Below are positions 45,931-62,469 of a stretch of DNA of 64,000 nucleotides, one piece after another. The first letter of the stretch is position 1. The number at the start of each line of letters is the position of its first letter. A model generated the notes under the pieces. That model did no database searches. It saw nothing but the letters and a program-made list of their open reading frames with translations, and had not been told where the DNA came from. Source of the stretch: Cristatella mucedo (taxonomy: Eukaryota > Bryozoa > Phylactolaemata > Cristatellidae); assembly GCA_009760855.2 (NCBI GenBank), contig WPIO01000027.1, positions 3,972,501 to 4,036,500 of the forward strand, in the 5' to 3' direction. Position numbers and translations under genes: made by a program.

Positions 45931-46904
45931 CAATTCGGGTATGCTTTCTTTGTCCATTTTCATCATAGTGGTGGTCCTGTTGGACCGGGTGCCTGAAAAT
46001 TTTAGGCTGGACTACTTACCACTGCACGTAAACTGACTAGTGAAAGTCCGTGGTATTCGTGTAAACCTGCACATTCTTCAACCTCACATTACGTAGAGGG
46101 CTGAGTTTTTTCACCAAGACACACGGGCAGCTATAAGTTAACATGAGACCGTCAACAGCCATCATTGCAGGCAAAAGGAGAAATTCTAGAGAGCCTATTT
46201 TATTTGTGAGAACAGCTGAGGAGGTATGAAGAATTTGGCGATGCATAACGGCTGGAAAAGATCTCACTTTGTACATTAGCGGATTAGCGGCAGAAAGTTG
46301 CCATCTACAGAGCAAAAGCTTCAGTCACTAACTCTACTCAAGTAATCAGAAACAGTTGATTACATCGCAACAGCTAGCTTCCCATAAGAAAGTGAAACCA
46401 AAAGGAAACTCGGGTTGCTCCCCCTGCAATTAGAGGTAGATGCTCCCTCAGACCTGCTCTACTGGCTTCTAGACAGCCAAACCGTTGCCGGGCTGGCTCG
46501 TTGTCTGTCTGTTGTTGTAAAGATGCCCATGCTGCTTCGGCCTGCTAATTGTTGTTTAGCCTTGTGCATACTTTCAGTTTCCCGAAAACAATGGGTTATT
46601 CGAATGGTTTCGGAGAGAGTCTGTAGGGCTCTGCTGGGCAGTGCACATTTTCAGGCTGCTTCCGGAAAAGGCAGTCATATCTCACTGGGCTCGGACTGAA
46701 GATATCTGCCGGGCTGCCTATCCACACCACAGGCAGACCCAAAAGGAGCATTAGATCGGAGCAGATGGTGCATCGGTCCCTGGAGAGAGCTAAAGCCTTT
46801 CTGGAGGCCCCTCTGCACTACAGAATTACCATTATATTCACCATATACAACTAGCTGAAGGACCTGCTAAATAGGATTGACCTAATCATAGCAAGTCACA
46901 GTGA

Positions 46905-47050
46905 TTTGCTTGACCCAGGGGTAAGGTGCTCGCTTTTAACGGCAAATGTTGTGGGCTCCAGCCCTGCTGCTATTGTGAAAATAGCCTGGCTAGAGCTACG
47001 TTCTCTTAAGGTGCTATACAAACTAATTATTTACTTTTTTTATTACTAAA
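46905..47050 (+). mobile_element. SINE-2 copy, diverged
   Basis: Head CTTGACCCAGGGGTAAGGTG, B-box-like GTTGTGGGCTCCAGCCC, tail ACGTTCTCTTAAGG and GCTATACAAACTAATTATT. Intergenic between NDUFS7 and SOCS. Confidence 0.7.
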
Positions 47051-47199
47051 CTGCAGCTTGCGGTTACGTTAACCTGAGAAAGTCGTCCCTTATTAATTTA
47101 AGTTAAGCAGTATTAGTTTCACTAAATTGGAAAACCCCTTAGTGGTGTCAGCAATCATGATGTCCTGTTGTCGACTGATTTGTCATTCAAGTTTATTGG

Positions 47200-47790
47200 G
47201 ACGAATTTGGGCACAACCGTAAAGTAAGTTTTTCCCATATATTTCTGTATATTGAATAACAAAAGACATGTTGGAAATGGGATTGGAGGTTCTGACGACT
47301 TCACTAAAAGAAAACTTCTTAAGCAATCTATGTCTAACCCGGATGTAAACCGGAAGCAATATCTACAAATAAAAAATTGAGTGATCTCTGCATCGTAGAC
47401 GACCGGTGCCCTAACTTAATGAACATTAGTACATCGAAGTAAATGCTTGGAGCTTGTTGATGTGCATGCTTGTGACTTAAGCAGCTCCATTTACGGTGTA
47501 GCGCTGTGACTAGTACATTCCATAACTCGGCCAATACTTGACGCATCAGCATGGAATTTCAAGTAAAAAAATGTTAGCTGATTCAACAGCCTCATCTGTG
47601 TGGTGGCAGAACAGCCTTAACCACAGTCACCACGGCTTGCAGTTGGCAATAAAGATTGCCCACTAAAGGACTCAAACCCCCGATTTGTGAAGAGTGCACA
47701 AGTAGTTCAGCTTTGCTTGTACGGCACTGCAGTAGTTTATTTCTGATTTCGGTATGATAACTTTTGCTATATATGTCCATTATCACAGAA
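47200..47790 (+). repeat. R3 repeat interrupted by SINE-1
   Basis: R3 blocks before the insertion: TTCTGACGAC, ACCCGGATGTAAACCGGAAG and TACTTGACGCATCAGC. R3 resumes after about 47705 with AGTTCAGCTTTGCTTG and GATTTCGGTATGATAAC. A minus-strand SINE-1 sits at 47572-47705, so R3 is the older insertion. Confidence 0.75.
47572..47705 (-). mobile_element. SINE-1 copy inside R3
   Basis: Minus strand: tail complement CTGATTCAACAGCCTCATC at the left, body, and a B-box remnant (GGGGGTTTGAGTCC) at the right. The dyad is degraded. Confidence 0.7.
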
Positions 47791-48579
47791 TATGAAGTTC
47801 GAGGACGTCTGATAACATGCGTTGCAAAAGTTATCGAAGCAAAATCAGAAGTGAACTACTGCAGCGATGTGCTAGAAAGTAGGCTTGTTAGTAGGAAAGT
47901 AGGCTTGCCGGCATGCTATTCTTATCTCAGCTCTCCAATGGGACTGATTGCAACATCACCATTATATGGTGCAGCAATTTGTCACCAACTGGCGCACTGG
48001 CAAGTGGTTGTTGTTACACTTGGTCATGAAAATTGTATAGTCATGTTTTATAGCCTGTAATGCTAGTCCAAACAAAATGTCGGTACAGCAAACAACCATA
48101 AAAACATAAATTAGTAGTGAACCAGGCACTGTTCATGCACATCTAAAGGATCAAACAACACCAAACACGGATGATCACAGATACATTTAATTCATGTACC
48201 TATAACGACAACCTCTAAGTCGTGCATAGCCTCTTTTTAAAAATGTCAATAAAATATCAGGGGCATTAAACCAGTGCAGTGCTTCGAACGAGTGCAGGTC
48301 AGGCACAGGGAAGGAGTTGCTGCATGCACATATGGAAGGCATCAAGCATGGAAGGGGGCCGGCCACGGGAGCACCGCTGGGCACCGGTCATGAAGAGCAC
48401 CAGTAGCAGTCGTCGACCCAATCGATAGGCTGTGCACATCTACCGAACTGTCGTGCCATCGTGTTCGGAGTAAGCTGTTGCCAATGCTAGCACAAGCTGC
48501 ATCTCACTCGGTAGAGAACAAGAATGCTGGCTACTCGGCAGCCTGTGGGTAAACAAAGATCTGAGGTCAAAGACCACTG
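47791..48579. other. Intergenic, SOCS 3' side
   Basis: Likely holds the SOCS 3' UTR (minus). A plus open frame at 47764-48060 has no recognised content and overlaps the end of R3. Confidence 0.4.
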
Positions 48580-53986
<5,407 letters not shown>

Positions 53987-54479
53987 CTGTAAGAAGTGCA
54001 CTGAAGCTTAGACAGCTGTACTAAATATTGAACAGCACGGCTATGACACTGTGCACAGACACCGGTGCAGCTCTTTGGCATATGCGATCACGGATGCCAA
54101 GGTCGCTGCAGCAGCATGCCGATGGATGAGCTGAGTGCACCGACTATAAGTCCTTGAGCAATAACTTACTAGCCAAGAGCCAATCTACTTCCTGCCACCT
54201 ATGGCCGACTTACTTGGAACTTCGTGGCTGGCTGATTAAACTCTTGTTTCTGCCTTAATGTAGCATTATTGCTTATGGATCAAAAAATAACAATTAATTT
54301 AAAAATTGAGAATTTTCACAGTAATGCCAGCAAATCTTTATGGAAGAGAAAACATTTGCTATCACCGGAAACCCGTGTCTGTGAGTGCTTTTACCTGCCG
54401 AAACCTTAAAACAATCAGAAACAGGGAGGCTGCATGATAGACCTTTTGAGGGCTAGCTCCGGTTAGCACCCTTACGTAA
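53987..54479 (-). other. SOCS upstream intron
   Basis: Begins with the acceptor tract CACTTCTTACAG of the SH2 exon. No further exon recognised. Confidence 0.45.
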
Positions 54480-55591
54480 GATCTCCCCTTACTCCCTGCC
54501 CTCAGTGCCTTGCATTACCCCAATGTCCACATTACAGCCTGCCACTAACGACCTCATCTCGAAGTTCATTTCAATGTCCAACAAGACTCTGGGCCCTCTG
54601 GAACCTCTACCAACTGTTCTCTATCTGAGATGCATACGTTCTGCTGCCCTGCAAAACTAACAAAGTAAATATATCCCTAGCATCAGGAATTATCCCAAAA
54701 GCCTTAAAAATAGCTGCAGTTAGCCCTCTCTTTAAAGAAGGTAACACTAGACCTGGAGAACTTCAGCAACTTCTACCCAGAATTTTTGCTACTGTTCATA
54801 TCAAAGATCTTGGAACAAATAAATGACCGATCAGCTAAATTCTTACAGCAAAACTTCAACCCTAGCAAGCTCTAGTTTAGAACTAATCAATCTACAGAGT
54901 GAGCACTGCTGCGAATGTAAAACGACCTTATCTGGGATGCTGCCATAAGTAATCTCTGCTAGTTCTGCTAGATCTTTCGGCTGCTTTTGACATCACTGAC
55001 CACCAAGTACTTCTTGAGCACCTGCCGTCTCACCTAGGCATCACAGGGACCGTACGACAATGGCTAAGGTCACATGTAAGTGGTAGATCTCCGAGAGCAA
55101 ATGTAATCTAGGCTTTAATTTTATGCAAATGACACGAAGCTCTAAGTGTGCTTTGATTATCTACTGCCATCCAGCCGCTCAAACTTTCTCCATTCCGTTG
55201 TGGTTTGTATTGCTTACAATAGCACGTTTATGGCAGCAAACATCAAATTAAAAGACGATAAAAACATCCTACTAGTCATGGGTAATCCTAGTGTTGTTCT
55301 GACAGAGGAAAGCCCAACCCTTAAAATGAGTATGACATCTCTCCTGTAGTAACTGCACAAACTCGGGGCATGCTGTTCCAAAGTGACCTTTCACTTGATG
55401 ACCAGATGGGCCCACAGTAAAGTAGAACTATTTTCAATTGAAATTATTGCAGAATTTTGAACTGCATAAATAAGGATACTGCAGCCAATCTGGCCCATGC
55501 ACTAGTGGCACTCCAATTTAACCGTAACTCACTACTCACAGGTCTTCTGGCCAGTGCAATCAGATGCTAACGAAAGCTGCAACACTGCATC

Positions 55592-55640
55592 TAGTTCTCT
55601 TGGGGCGCTATATAAATGACTAAATGAATTATATATCTAT
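55592..55640 (+). mobile_element. SINE-2 tail fragment nested in LINE-A
   Basis: TAGTTCTCTTGGGGCGCTAT then ATGAATTATAT, a match to the SINE-2 tail inside LINE-A coding remains. Confidence 0.55.
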
Positions 55641-55744
55641 GCTTGTCTGCCATGAACGCCCCTATGGCCACAAGTGCCTGCATTGGCTCCCAGTCAAGAT
55701 GCACTAACTTTTTCTTAACTTACATTTAGATAAAAATGTCTGCC

Positions 55745-55890
55745 ATATGGTCTTGGCCCTGGGGTTATGTGCTCAGTCTTCCTTCAGTGTGAGATTCTTT
55801 ATTGCTCACTGCAAGCAGTGGTGATAGTCGTTACGGATCATCTGTCGCTATAGAAATAAGGCTGTAAAATCAACTAACCTTTTTAGGTCT
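55745..55890 (+). mobile_element. SINE-1 nested in LINE-A
   Basis: Diverged head (TTGGCCCTGGGGTTATGTGC), body hairpin with CACTGCAAGCAGTGGTGATAG and tail (AATAAGGCTGTAAAATCAAC). LINE-A coding sequence (GGTCTCTACATTCTC) resumes right after. Confidence 0.7.
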
Positions 55891-56280
55891 CTACATTCTC
55901 TTGCTACGGCCTACATATCCGAACTAGTTTCCAATCAGGCTATCATTTCACTGCTAGCTATTCTTAAGTCATTAACCAATGCCTCTAACAACTTCATATC
56001 CTCTGGAGACCGTGCCATGAGTCCATTTGCTCCCTAAGCCTAAAAATCACTCTGACTCACATGGCGACACCCTTTGTCTTGAAAGCATTTAAAAAGAAGC
56101 TAAAAAGGCACCTGTTCTTCACATGTGGGTCGTCCTTGCAGTGGATTGTCGTAGTGTGCTTATGTGTGCTGGCTGTTCCTGTTATCACTAAACAATTGAC
56201 ACACTTCCTTTCGAGCCTAAATCTAAAGAGCCTCGAGAGACATTTGTTCTCTTAACATCTTATCTTATTATTATGACAAT

Positions 56281-57480
56281 TATTACCATTACCAAATTGC
56301 CGCTACTGACGACACTACGGACTTTCCGAGCAGCATGAACTTTTAATAATCCCTGCCGGCACCCACTGCGCAAAAGCACTGGCCTGCCCAATCCCATTTA
56401 CTCCTTTGAGCAAACAGTGACAGTGACCGTGACTGTAAGCTGCAACTAGCTGCGTCAGATTCTGACCTCGGAGCTATACAGCTTACTAAGTAGGCTGCTC
56501 CAAAGGGTGGCTCAGTGCACCTGAGTCTGGTCGATAAGTGTCAGCGATCATATAACAAAAACCAGGGTGCCCATTACCAACCAACCTTCGTTAGGCATAA
56601 ACTGCTATCCATAACAGTTATGCAATATCCACAGCAATTTTTCTTGGGGAACATGGCCATTGTTTCTCTTAAAAATTCGCAAACGCTTTAACCCCATTTA
56701 AAATGAAAATGACATTGCTTCACATGCTGCTCATACTTGTTCGAGTCCTTAAGCAGCCAATCCTTAATTACCTACAGCCTGCATGACAGAACTCACAAAG
56801 ACTCATCAGTAACCACATAAATGAGGCCGCTAAAACATCTATTCTCTCCTTTATAATGGCAAATACTAGTCGTGTCCAGATTGACTTAATGATAGAAAGA
56901 TAATAAAAGTATACCATTTAACATAAATATACAGAAAATATACACTTAATATGAAACAATTGGTCAGCGTCACATAGAAGCCATATAATTGCCATTGTAA
57001 ACTGGAACATTTTTTTTATTCCTAGCATCACCGACGTCTCTGACCACCAACGTTGTATGTCTGGCAGCTGACAGTAGACAGCAGCTCAGGACAGCCCATT
57101 GGATCTGATGTGACAGGTGGCCCTATATTATGCCTGCATAACCGTGATTCGTGCAGGTTTAGGATTTGGGATTTGTTCATAATAGTGTTTACAATAACAA
57201 TGTTTAATAAGTCGTGTGTAATGTGACATGCCCCCATTGGGCTAAGTAGTGGATCGTCCAACGCTATGACTCACCAACCGGCAGACCGTATCTCCCAAGA
57301 GAGCTACTTGTACCAGCTTCTCTCCTTATATATCCCTTCTCGAAAGTCTTGTTCCACCAGGAATGGTGACCCCCAACTGGTGCCGACTGATGGCCTTTGA
57401 CTTTGCAGACATAAAAATGCATAGTGAACTTCTTCGCTGGACCCTAAGTGCAAACTTAACGTCTTGCATAAGAAAAATAG
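56281..57480. other. Intergenic or intronic, mostly unassigned
   Basis: A degraded SINE-1 lies at about 56725-56850 (tail ATAAATGAGGCCGCTAAAAC). The rest has no recognised feature. A 77-residue minus frame at 57261-57028 is not recognised. Confidence 0.4.
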
Positions 57481-57489
57481 CATGTACAG

Positions 57490-58290
57490 CAAAAATAATT
57501 TAATAGGAAGTCGGCCCCAAGGGATTTTAATAACATCTCTTGTACACAGCAGCATTGAGTCTGTCAACCTCTTAAAAGTCCCGGAGGTAATATTATTCCA
57601 GTAGTAATACCTAGCTAAATAGCTCTTCCGGAGTCGTGAGGCACAGAATCGAACTTCAGACCGGGCTCTAACCTATCCCAAAGATGCTCTGTGGATTTAG
57701 GTCAGGCGAATGAATCGGCCAACTCACGACTCATACAGCTGAGGTAATTTTCCTGCTGCCAAACGTAGCCGTATACCAGAGGAACTCAAGCACTTGGAAT
57801 CCCAGTTTTTTTACCAGATCGATGTGCAATGCTGGTCCATAAGTCCATCAATACGGTGCAGAATTGAGACACCAAATGAGCATTAACTACCACAAAACTA
57901 TGATACTCCCACTTGCAAATTTCACTACTGCCTGGAGTCAGTCAGTGTGGTTAATCTGACATGTTCAATCACTCATGGATATTCTACAGTTGCAGTTAGC
58001 AAAAAGCAAGAACTTTTGACTCGCCAGTTCATAAAACTAGACTCTAGTCGTCTGCCGTGTGGTGGGCGTGGCTCCGGGGTCCATCTAAGATCTCTTCTAG
58101 GTAGCTTTGTGAGCAATGGCTTGACCTTGGCACCCTTCTCAATATGCCATGCCTGGAAAACATCTGGCACACAGTCTCTATGCTGACGACTGTACCTGTA
58201 GTGGTCACCAGCGACTGAGACAGCTCCCGGAGTAATGTCCTTCATCACCGAAGAGCCAGCATCTTCAGATGAAAGTCGTCTTCCAGGTTA
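57490..58290 (-). mobile_element. Tc1/mariner transposase remnant
   Basis: Minus strand, broken over several frames but in family order: an N-terminal HTH-side relic ending in KPLLTKLPRRDLRW (58248-57973), a GSIIV-W patch and an IDGLMD patch (about 57900-57800), the C-terminal catalytic-side motif WPIHSPDLNP (about 57722-57693) and the end VDSMLLCTRDVIK (about 57565-57525). Stops and frameshifts make it inactive. It is cut at its right end by SINE-2. Confidence 0.75.
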
Positions 58291-58299
58291 CATATAAAT

Positions 58300-58415
58300 A
58301 CGATTCATTTGTATAGCACCCTAAGAGAACTTAATCTCTATTAACATACGTCACGGGGATCAAGCCCATGACCTCAGCCAGACCTTGGTCGGAGGGGCGA
58401 GCACCTTAAAAGGGG
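58300..58415 (-). mobile_element. SINE-2 copy, truncated at R3
   Basis: Minus strand: tail (CGATTCATTTGTATAGCACC on plus), B-box region (GGTCATGGGCTTGATCCCC) and part of the head, ending in GAGCACCTT where R3 starts. Confidence 0.7.
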
Positions 58416-58417
58416 GA

Positions 58418-58870
58418 ATGTCAAGAAAATACCTACACAATTTGTCCGACAATCAAATATGTGTTTTTGATACCTTTCGAAAGACAAATATATTAGAACT
58501 GAGATCGGAAGTTCTGACGACTTCCACACTAAAGAAAAATCAGTTATGCCAACCACGTCTAACCCGGATGTAAACCGGAAGCAACAAATCTACGAATAAA
58601 AAATGTATTGATCTCCGCATCATATGCGACTTGTATCCCAACTTGTCAAACCTTGGTAGATCGCTATAGGTTGAAGCTTGTTGAGGTTCATACTTGTGAC
58701 TTTTATACAGCTTCTTTTCCACGGTTGGTTGGTGCCTTGTAAATTAAATAACTCAACTGATATTTCACGTATCGGAATGAAATTTGAAAAGCGAGTTCAG
58801 CTCTGCTTTTTCGACCCTAGTATTTTGATTTCGGTTTGATACATTTGGCTAATATTTGTATAAAATTTTA
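58418..58870 (+). repeat. R3 repeat, plus copy
   Basis: Begins GAATGTCAAGAAAATAC and carries GATCGGAAGTTCTGACGAC, ACCCGGATGTAAACCGGAAG, CTTGTGACTT and GATTTCGGTTTGATAC. Closest to the 47.2 kb copy. Confidence 0.75.
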
Positions 58871-59089
58871 CATATTTTACTGGTCGTAATAATGCTATTA
58901 TTACTATCAAAACATGCTATGGAGAACTTTCAAGTAAATATCTTTCTGGGTACTTCACATGGGCAGGAAAAAAGCTTGCTAATAGGTAAGTTACATTAAA
59001 AAGCATCACTTTAGCCTACACAAGTATGTAGGGTGTCATTCATATGGGAAATGTGTATGCAGCAAGAAACAGATTGCTTTTAATTTGTT

Positions 59090-60300
59090 TTAAATTAATC
59101 TAGAAGGAGTACGATGCTATGTCACGTGGCAGAGCTCCAGGGCACTGGGTGCATATGAACTGAAGGCACGACCTCCAGTGATGTAAGGTTGGTAAGAGGT
59201 ACAACTAACTGATGAGTCAGACGAGTCGGTGGTTCCGAGGGAAAACCAAGTAATTCAGATATTTAGGAAGGAGCAAGAGAATGAAGGGACCTAAAAGTAA
59301 GTGACAATACTGAGGCCGATGTGGTGCTTGATGGGGAGTCATCACAGGTCAGAAAGTCGTAGTATCATGTAGTTGCTACGTTCACGACAGACAAGCCTAG
59401 CTGCAGAGCTTCGTACCCCTTGCAAGTATCTTGTTGCACTCGACAGAATACCTGGCAGGGAGAGAGGAGTGAGAGTTACATAACTGTGGTGGTAATTCAT
59501 AAATGCTTAGACTATCTTAGACTTGGTACTTAATTTAAGCACACCGGAATTGCTTCGATGCTATGTAGCCAAAACTAAGGAGACTTGACTAAAGTGGTCG
59601 AAGTGGTAATCCAGCAAAAGTTCATTTTATAACAGGACACCTAGAGTCGGTGCAGAGATTACATGTGAGATGACGTCTGAGTTAATTTTGAGCGGGAGCC
59701 TCTCCCGTTACTGAGCGACACTAGAGCTTCCCATACCAATTAGGCAGGTCTTGTTGTCATTCTACTTAGGAAAGTTAGCAGCTACCAGTGTGTGAATGTT
59801 GGCACTGCAAGCTATATAACGGAAGTTGAGAGTGAGTGGTACTGCAAAGCCGGGAAGGAAAACATAACCAACTGCCATCTGCATAGAAACAACTGGCCAA
59901 ACTTAGCTTCCCTCATCGGCATGTCTACAATAAGACATAACTCTAGACTAAAACAAAATAGCCTTAGCAGCTATCACCCTGCTTGCAGCATGCACTGACG
60001 GATTATTTGCTGAAGGAACGAAGACCTGGGTAGCGGAGTTGTAGCACCTTAAAACTGGGCTATGACATAGATATATTGTCAAATAAAGGACATAAAAGTA
60101 AATCCCTGATGCACTCCACAATAGAAGGCTGGCTATGTCCATGTTCTGCTGAAATCTCCAGTAAGTTGGGTCCTAAACGACTGAAGGTACCAGTGATGCT
60201 CAGGCAAGATGATGAATGACTTGGTGGTCACTGGATATCAATTGCCACCAAGGTATCCAGCACAACTAGCAGGGAGACCCTGCTTACGTCAGCATTCCTG
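59090..60300 (-). mobile_element. LINE-A, decayed
   Basis: Minus strand: relics of the C-terminal coding part (59130-59440, including the reverse complement of LHWL and CRERS segments), then RT-side patches to about 60290. No frame survives. Confidence 0.6.
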
Positions 60301-62039
60301 AGAAGGTTGCTACATGCATGTGTGCGCACGCGCACACACACGGCACACACACAACACACACGGCACACACAGGACCCTCGCACTAACCCAATCTCTGTGG
60401 ACCCATTCTAAAACCTGACTGGCATTTACTTCATAGGCTTGTGCGATTTACGTGAGCATATAATGTAGCTGCTCTGCCAATACTCGTTCGAGAGTCGTTT
60501 CTACGACTGACAAAAGGATGAGGACTGGGTGATTTTACAGGGATTTCTCTGGGGGGTAAAAAAACATAGGGTTACAGGTATGTATCTATTATGTTGGTTA
60601 TAGAAGGAAACAGAAAGTCTAGACATCTCATAAACAGAACAATAGGTGAGAGCTCAAGAGAGCTAGTAATCTTAGTCTGGAGGACTAACGTCGACATGAG
60701 GTTAACAGGGGCAGGACTGAGGGTAGATGAGGAAGGAGAGTATGAAGCAGACAGATAAGAGAGAACTTAGCTGAGGCATGAAAGGGGGAAGAGCATGGAG
60801 AGCAGTGAGAAAAAGCGGGGAAGCAGAGTGGTGCCGAGTCCAATTGGGATATTATACAGAAGGTAGTGTATCTGATTTTTGCTTACAAAGAATTGGGTAA
60901 AACGATCTGCTAGATTGCTGCGAGTATCGCTTGGCATACAGCTAACCGGGGAGCAGTAAAAATGATGGTTGACGGTGGTGAGTATACAAGCTATGCCTCC
61001 GAGGGCCAATCTCTAAATTAGTCCAGCCTTTCTTGTTAGCCCAACAGTCTCGAGACATGATTGAGGCAAAGCGGTGGACTGGTGGACTAAGGTTCCCAGC
61101 AAGTTTGTTTGGCTTCTACAGCTCAGAAAATAGTCTGGAGTCAGGCCAGATTGAGATTTATTAACAGACAAGTTAAAAGAATTTTTAAGTCTAAGTACTG
61201 CGTCCAGGAATTATTAAATTCGAGGACTGGCAGCACATTTGTAGTCGAGCTGCCAAGTTGGTTGCTTATTGCATGGATATGCAAGTTTCCCATGCATACT
61301 CATTACAGTGAGTCGCATTAATCATACCCTATTGACTTAAGAAATTGACATATTCTGTCTTACAATTCCTGGAGATATACTTCTCCTTTGTACTGATGCT
61401 GTGGATGTGAAATAAAGCTGACCAGGCAGACTTTTCGACATTCTAATTGTAATTCAGGCAGTTAATGAAAACATGCATCAAGATTTGCACAACTCCCTGA
61501 CTTAAAAGCTGAACTTGCGATCCCTGCAGACTTATCTACTGTATCGGCTGGTTAAGGCTTCCTAATCTACCAGTTACTGAGGCCGACTCATGCAGATCAC
61601 AGCAGCGGCCGTAGAGAAGGCGCTCTCTCTATACAGATGGAACCTGTTGTTGTGAGCTAATTGGACTGTCTCGTGGACCCCTGTAAATAGCCTACAAAAG
61701 AGGCCTTGCATAGAGGTCACGAAAGGCAGACTGCTGTCCATGGAACGAATCACTCTGTGCCCACTTGAAAGGTATGGATACCATCTCAGAACTCAGGAGG
61801 ACAGAAATCCGAGAAGCGATGCGCATTGATGGCACGACTGATGTCGAATAATTAAGGATGGCCTGCTAGCATCAAGACAGTCCATCTCCGACACTTATTT
61901 AGCTGAAATGCATACTTTCACGTACAGTGCCCATCTAACCACGGGCATACAGTATTTCTCTGTCTGCAGCTCCGAAAAAGCCACAAAAACTAAGCAGGTG
62001 CTGCCATGCTGAAGACCTGCTAGCTTAAACAGCTTCCAG
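60301..62039. other. Unassigned sequence with CA-rich patch
   Basis: A CACACA/GCGCAC patch lies at 60318-60370. About 60520-60760 may be older LINE sequence. Nothing else recognised; open frames are short. Confidence 0.4.
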
Positions 62040-62345
62040 CAGATTCGGAAGCTGTAAAACTTCATCTCATGCACAAAGAGAAAGTGGGAGGCAATGTTAA
62101 GTCATGGGGCAGTCAATGAAGTGAGTAGGATAGAAGCAGCCGTGCAGGACAGGCTATGCCAGAATCGGCAGCAGGAGAGACGTCACTTGAGAATTCCACG
62201 GTCTAGGGCCAGGAGTACCAAAGCATCTGCCACCGAGTCTATAAGTGAAAGGATAGTTCGGTTAAGGGCAAGTTAAACCTATTCGCAGTAGTTCAGCTAC
62301 ATGCAAAGGAGCTAAGCCGTGGCAATCCGATCGTGTTCAATCTCT
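62040..62345 (-). mobile_element. LINE-B fragment
   Basis: Minus-strand match to the LINE-B 3' UTR and C-terminal end (plus blocks CTTCATCTCATGCACAAAG, GGCAGCAGGAGAG and GGTCTAGG). It matches the order in the 38.2 kb copy but is strongly diverged. Confidence 0.6.
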
Positions 62346-62469
62346 GTCGTGTGAGGGGTCAGACCTCATCCATCAGACCAGTCACCTGTGGAGTCCCATA
62401 AGGAACCACTCTCGGTAAGGATTCTGGTAACTGTTAAACAATAAAATTGCTGTTTTTCGCCTAAAATAA

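Larger units (their letters stand above)
54480..56280 (+). mobile_element. LINE-A with full RT region, decayed, with nested SINEs
   Basis: The most complete LINE-A reverse transcriptase region here. About 54660-54790 matches the RT fingers (VNISLASGIIPKALKIAAVS). About 54960-55060 has the first palm motif ([13 protein letters not shown]). About 55120-55137 has the active-site box as YAND instead of YADD. Then NIKLKDDKNILLVMGNPS, the C-terminal relics (55480-56200) and a tail to about 56280. Multiple stops and frameshifts. A SINE-2 tail (55592-55640) and a SINE-1 (55745-55890) are inserted in it. Confidence 0.8.

Noticed and set aside
57973-58248. Upstream SOCS exon
   Set aside because: The sequence carries the Tc1 transposase motif KPLLTK...RRDLRW and is followed by further Tc1 motifs in order.
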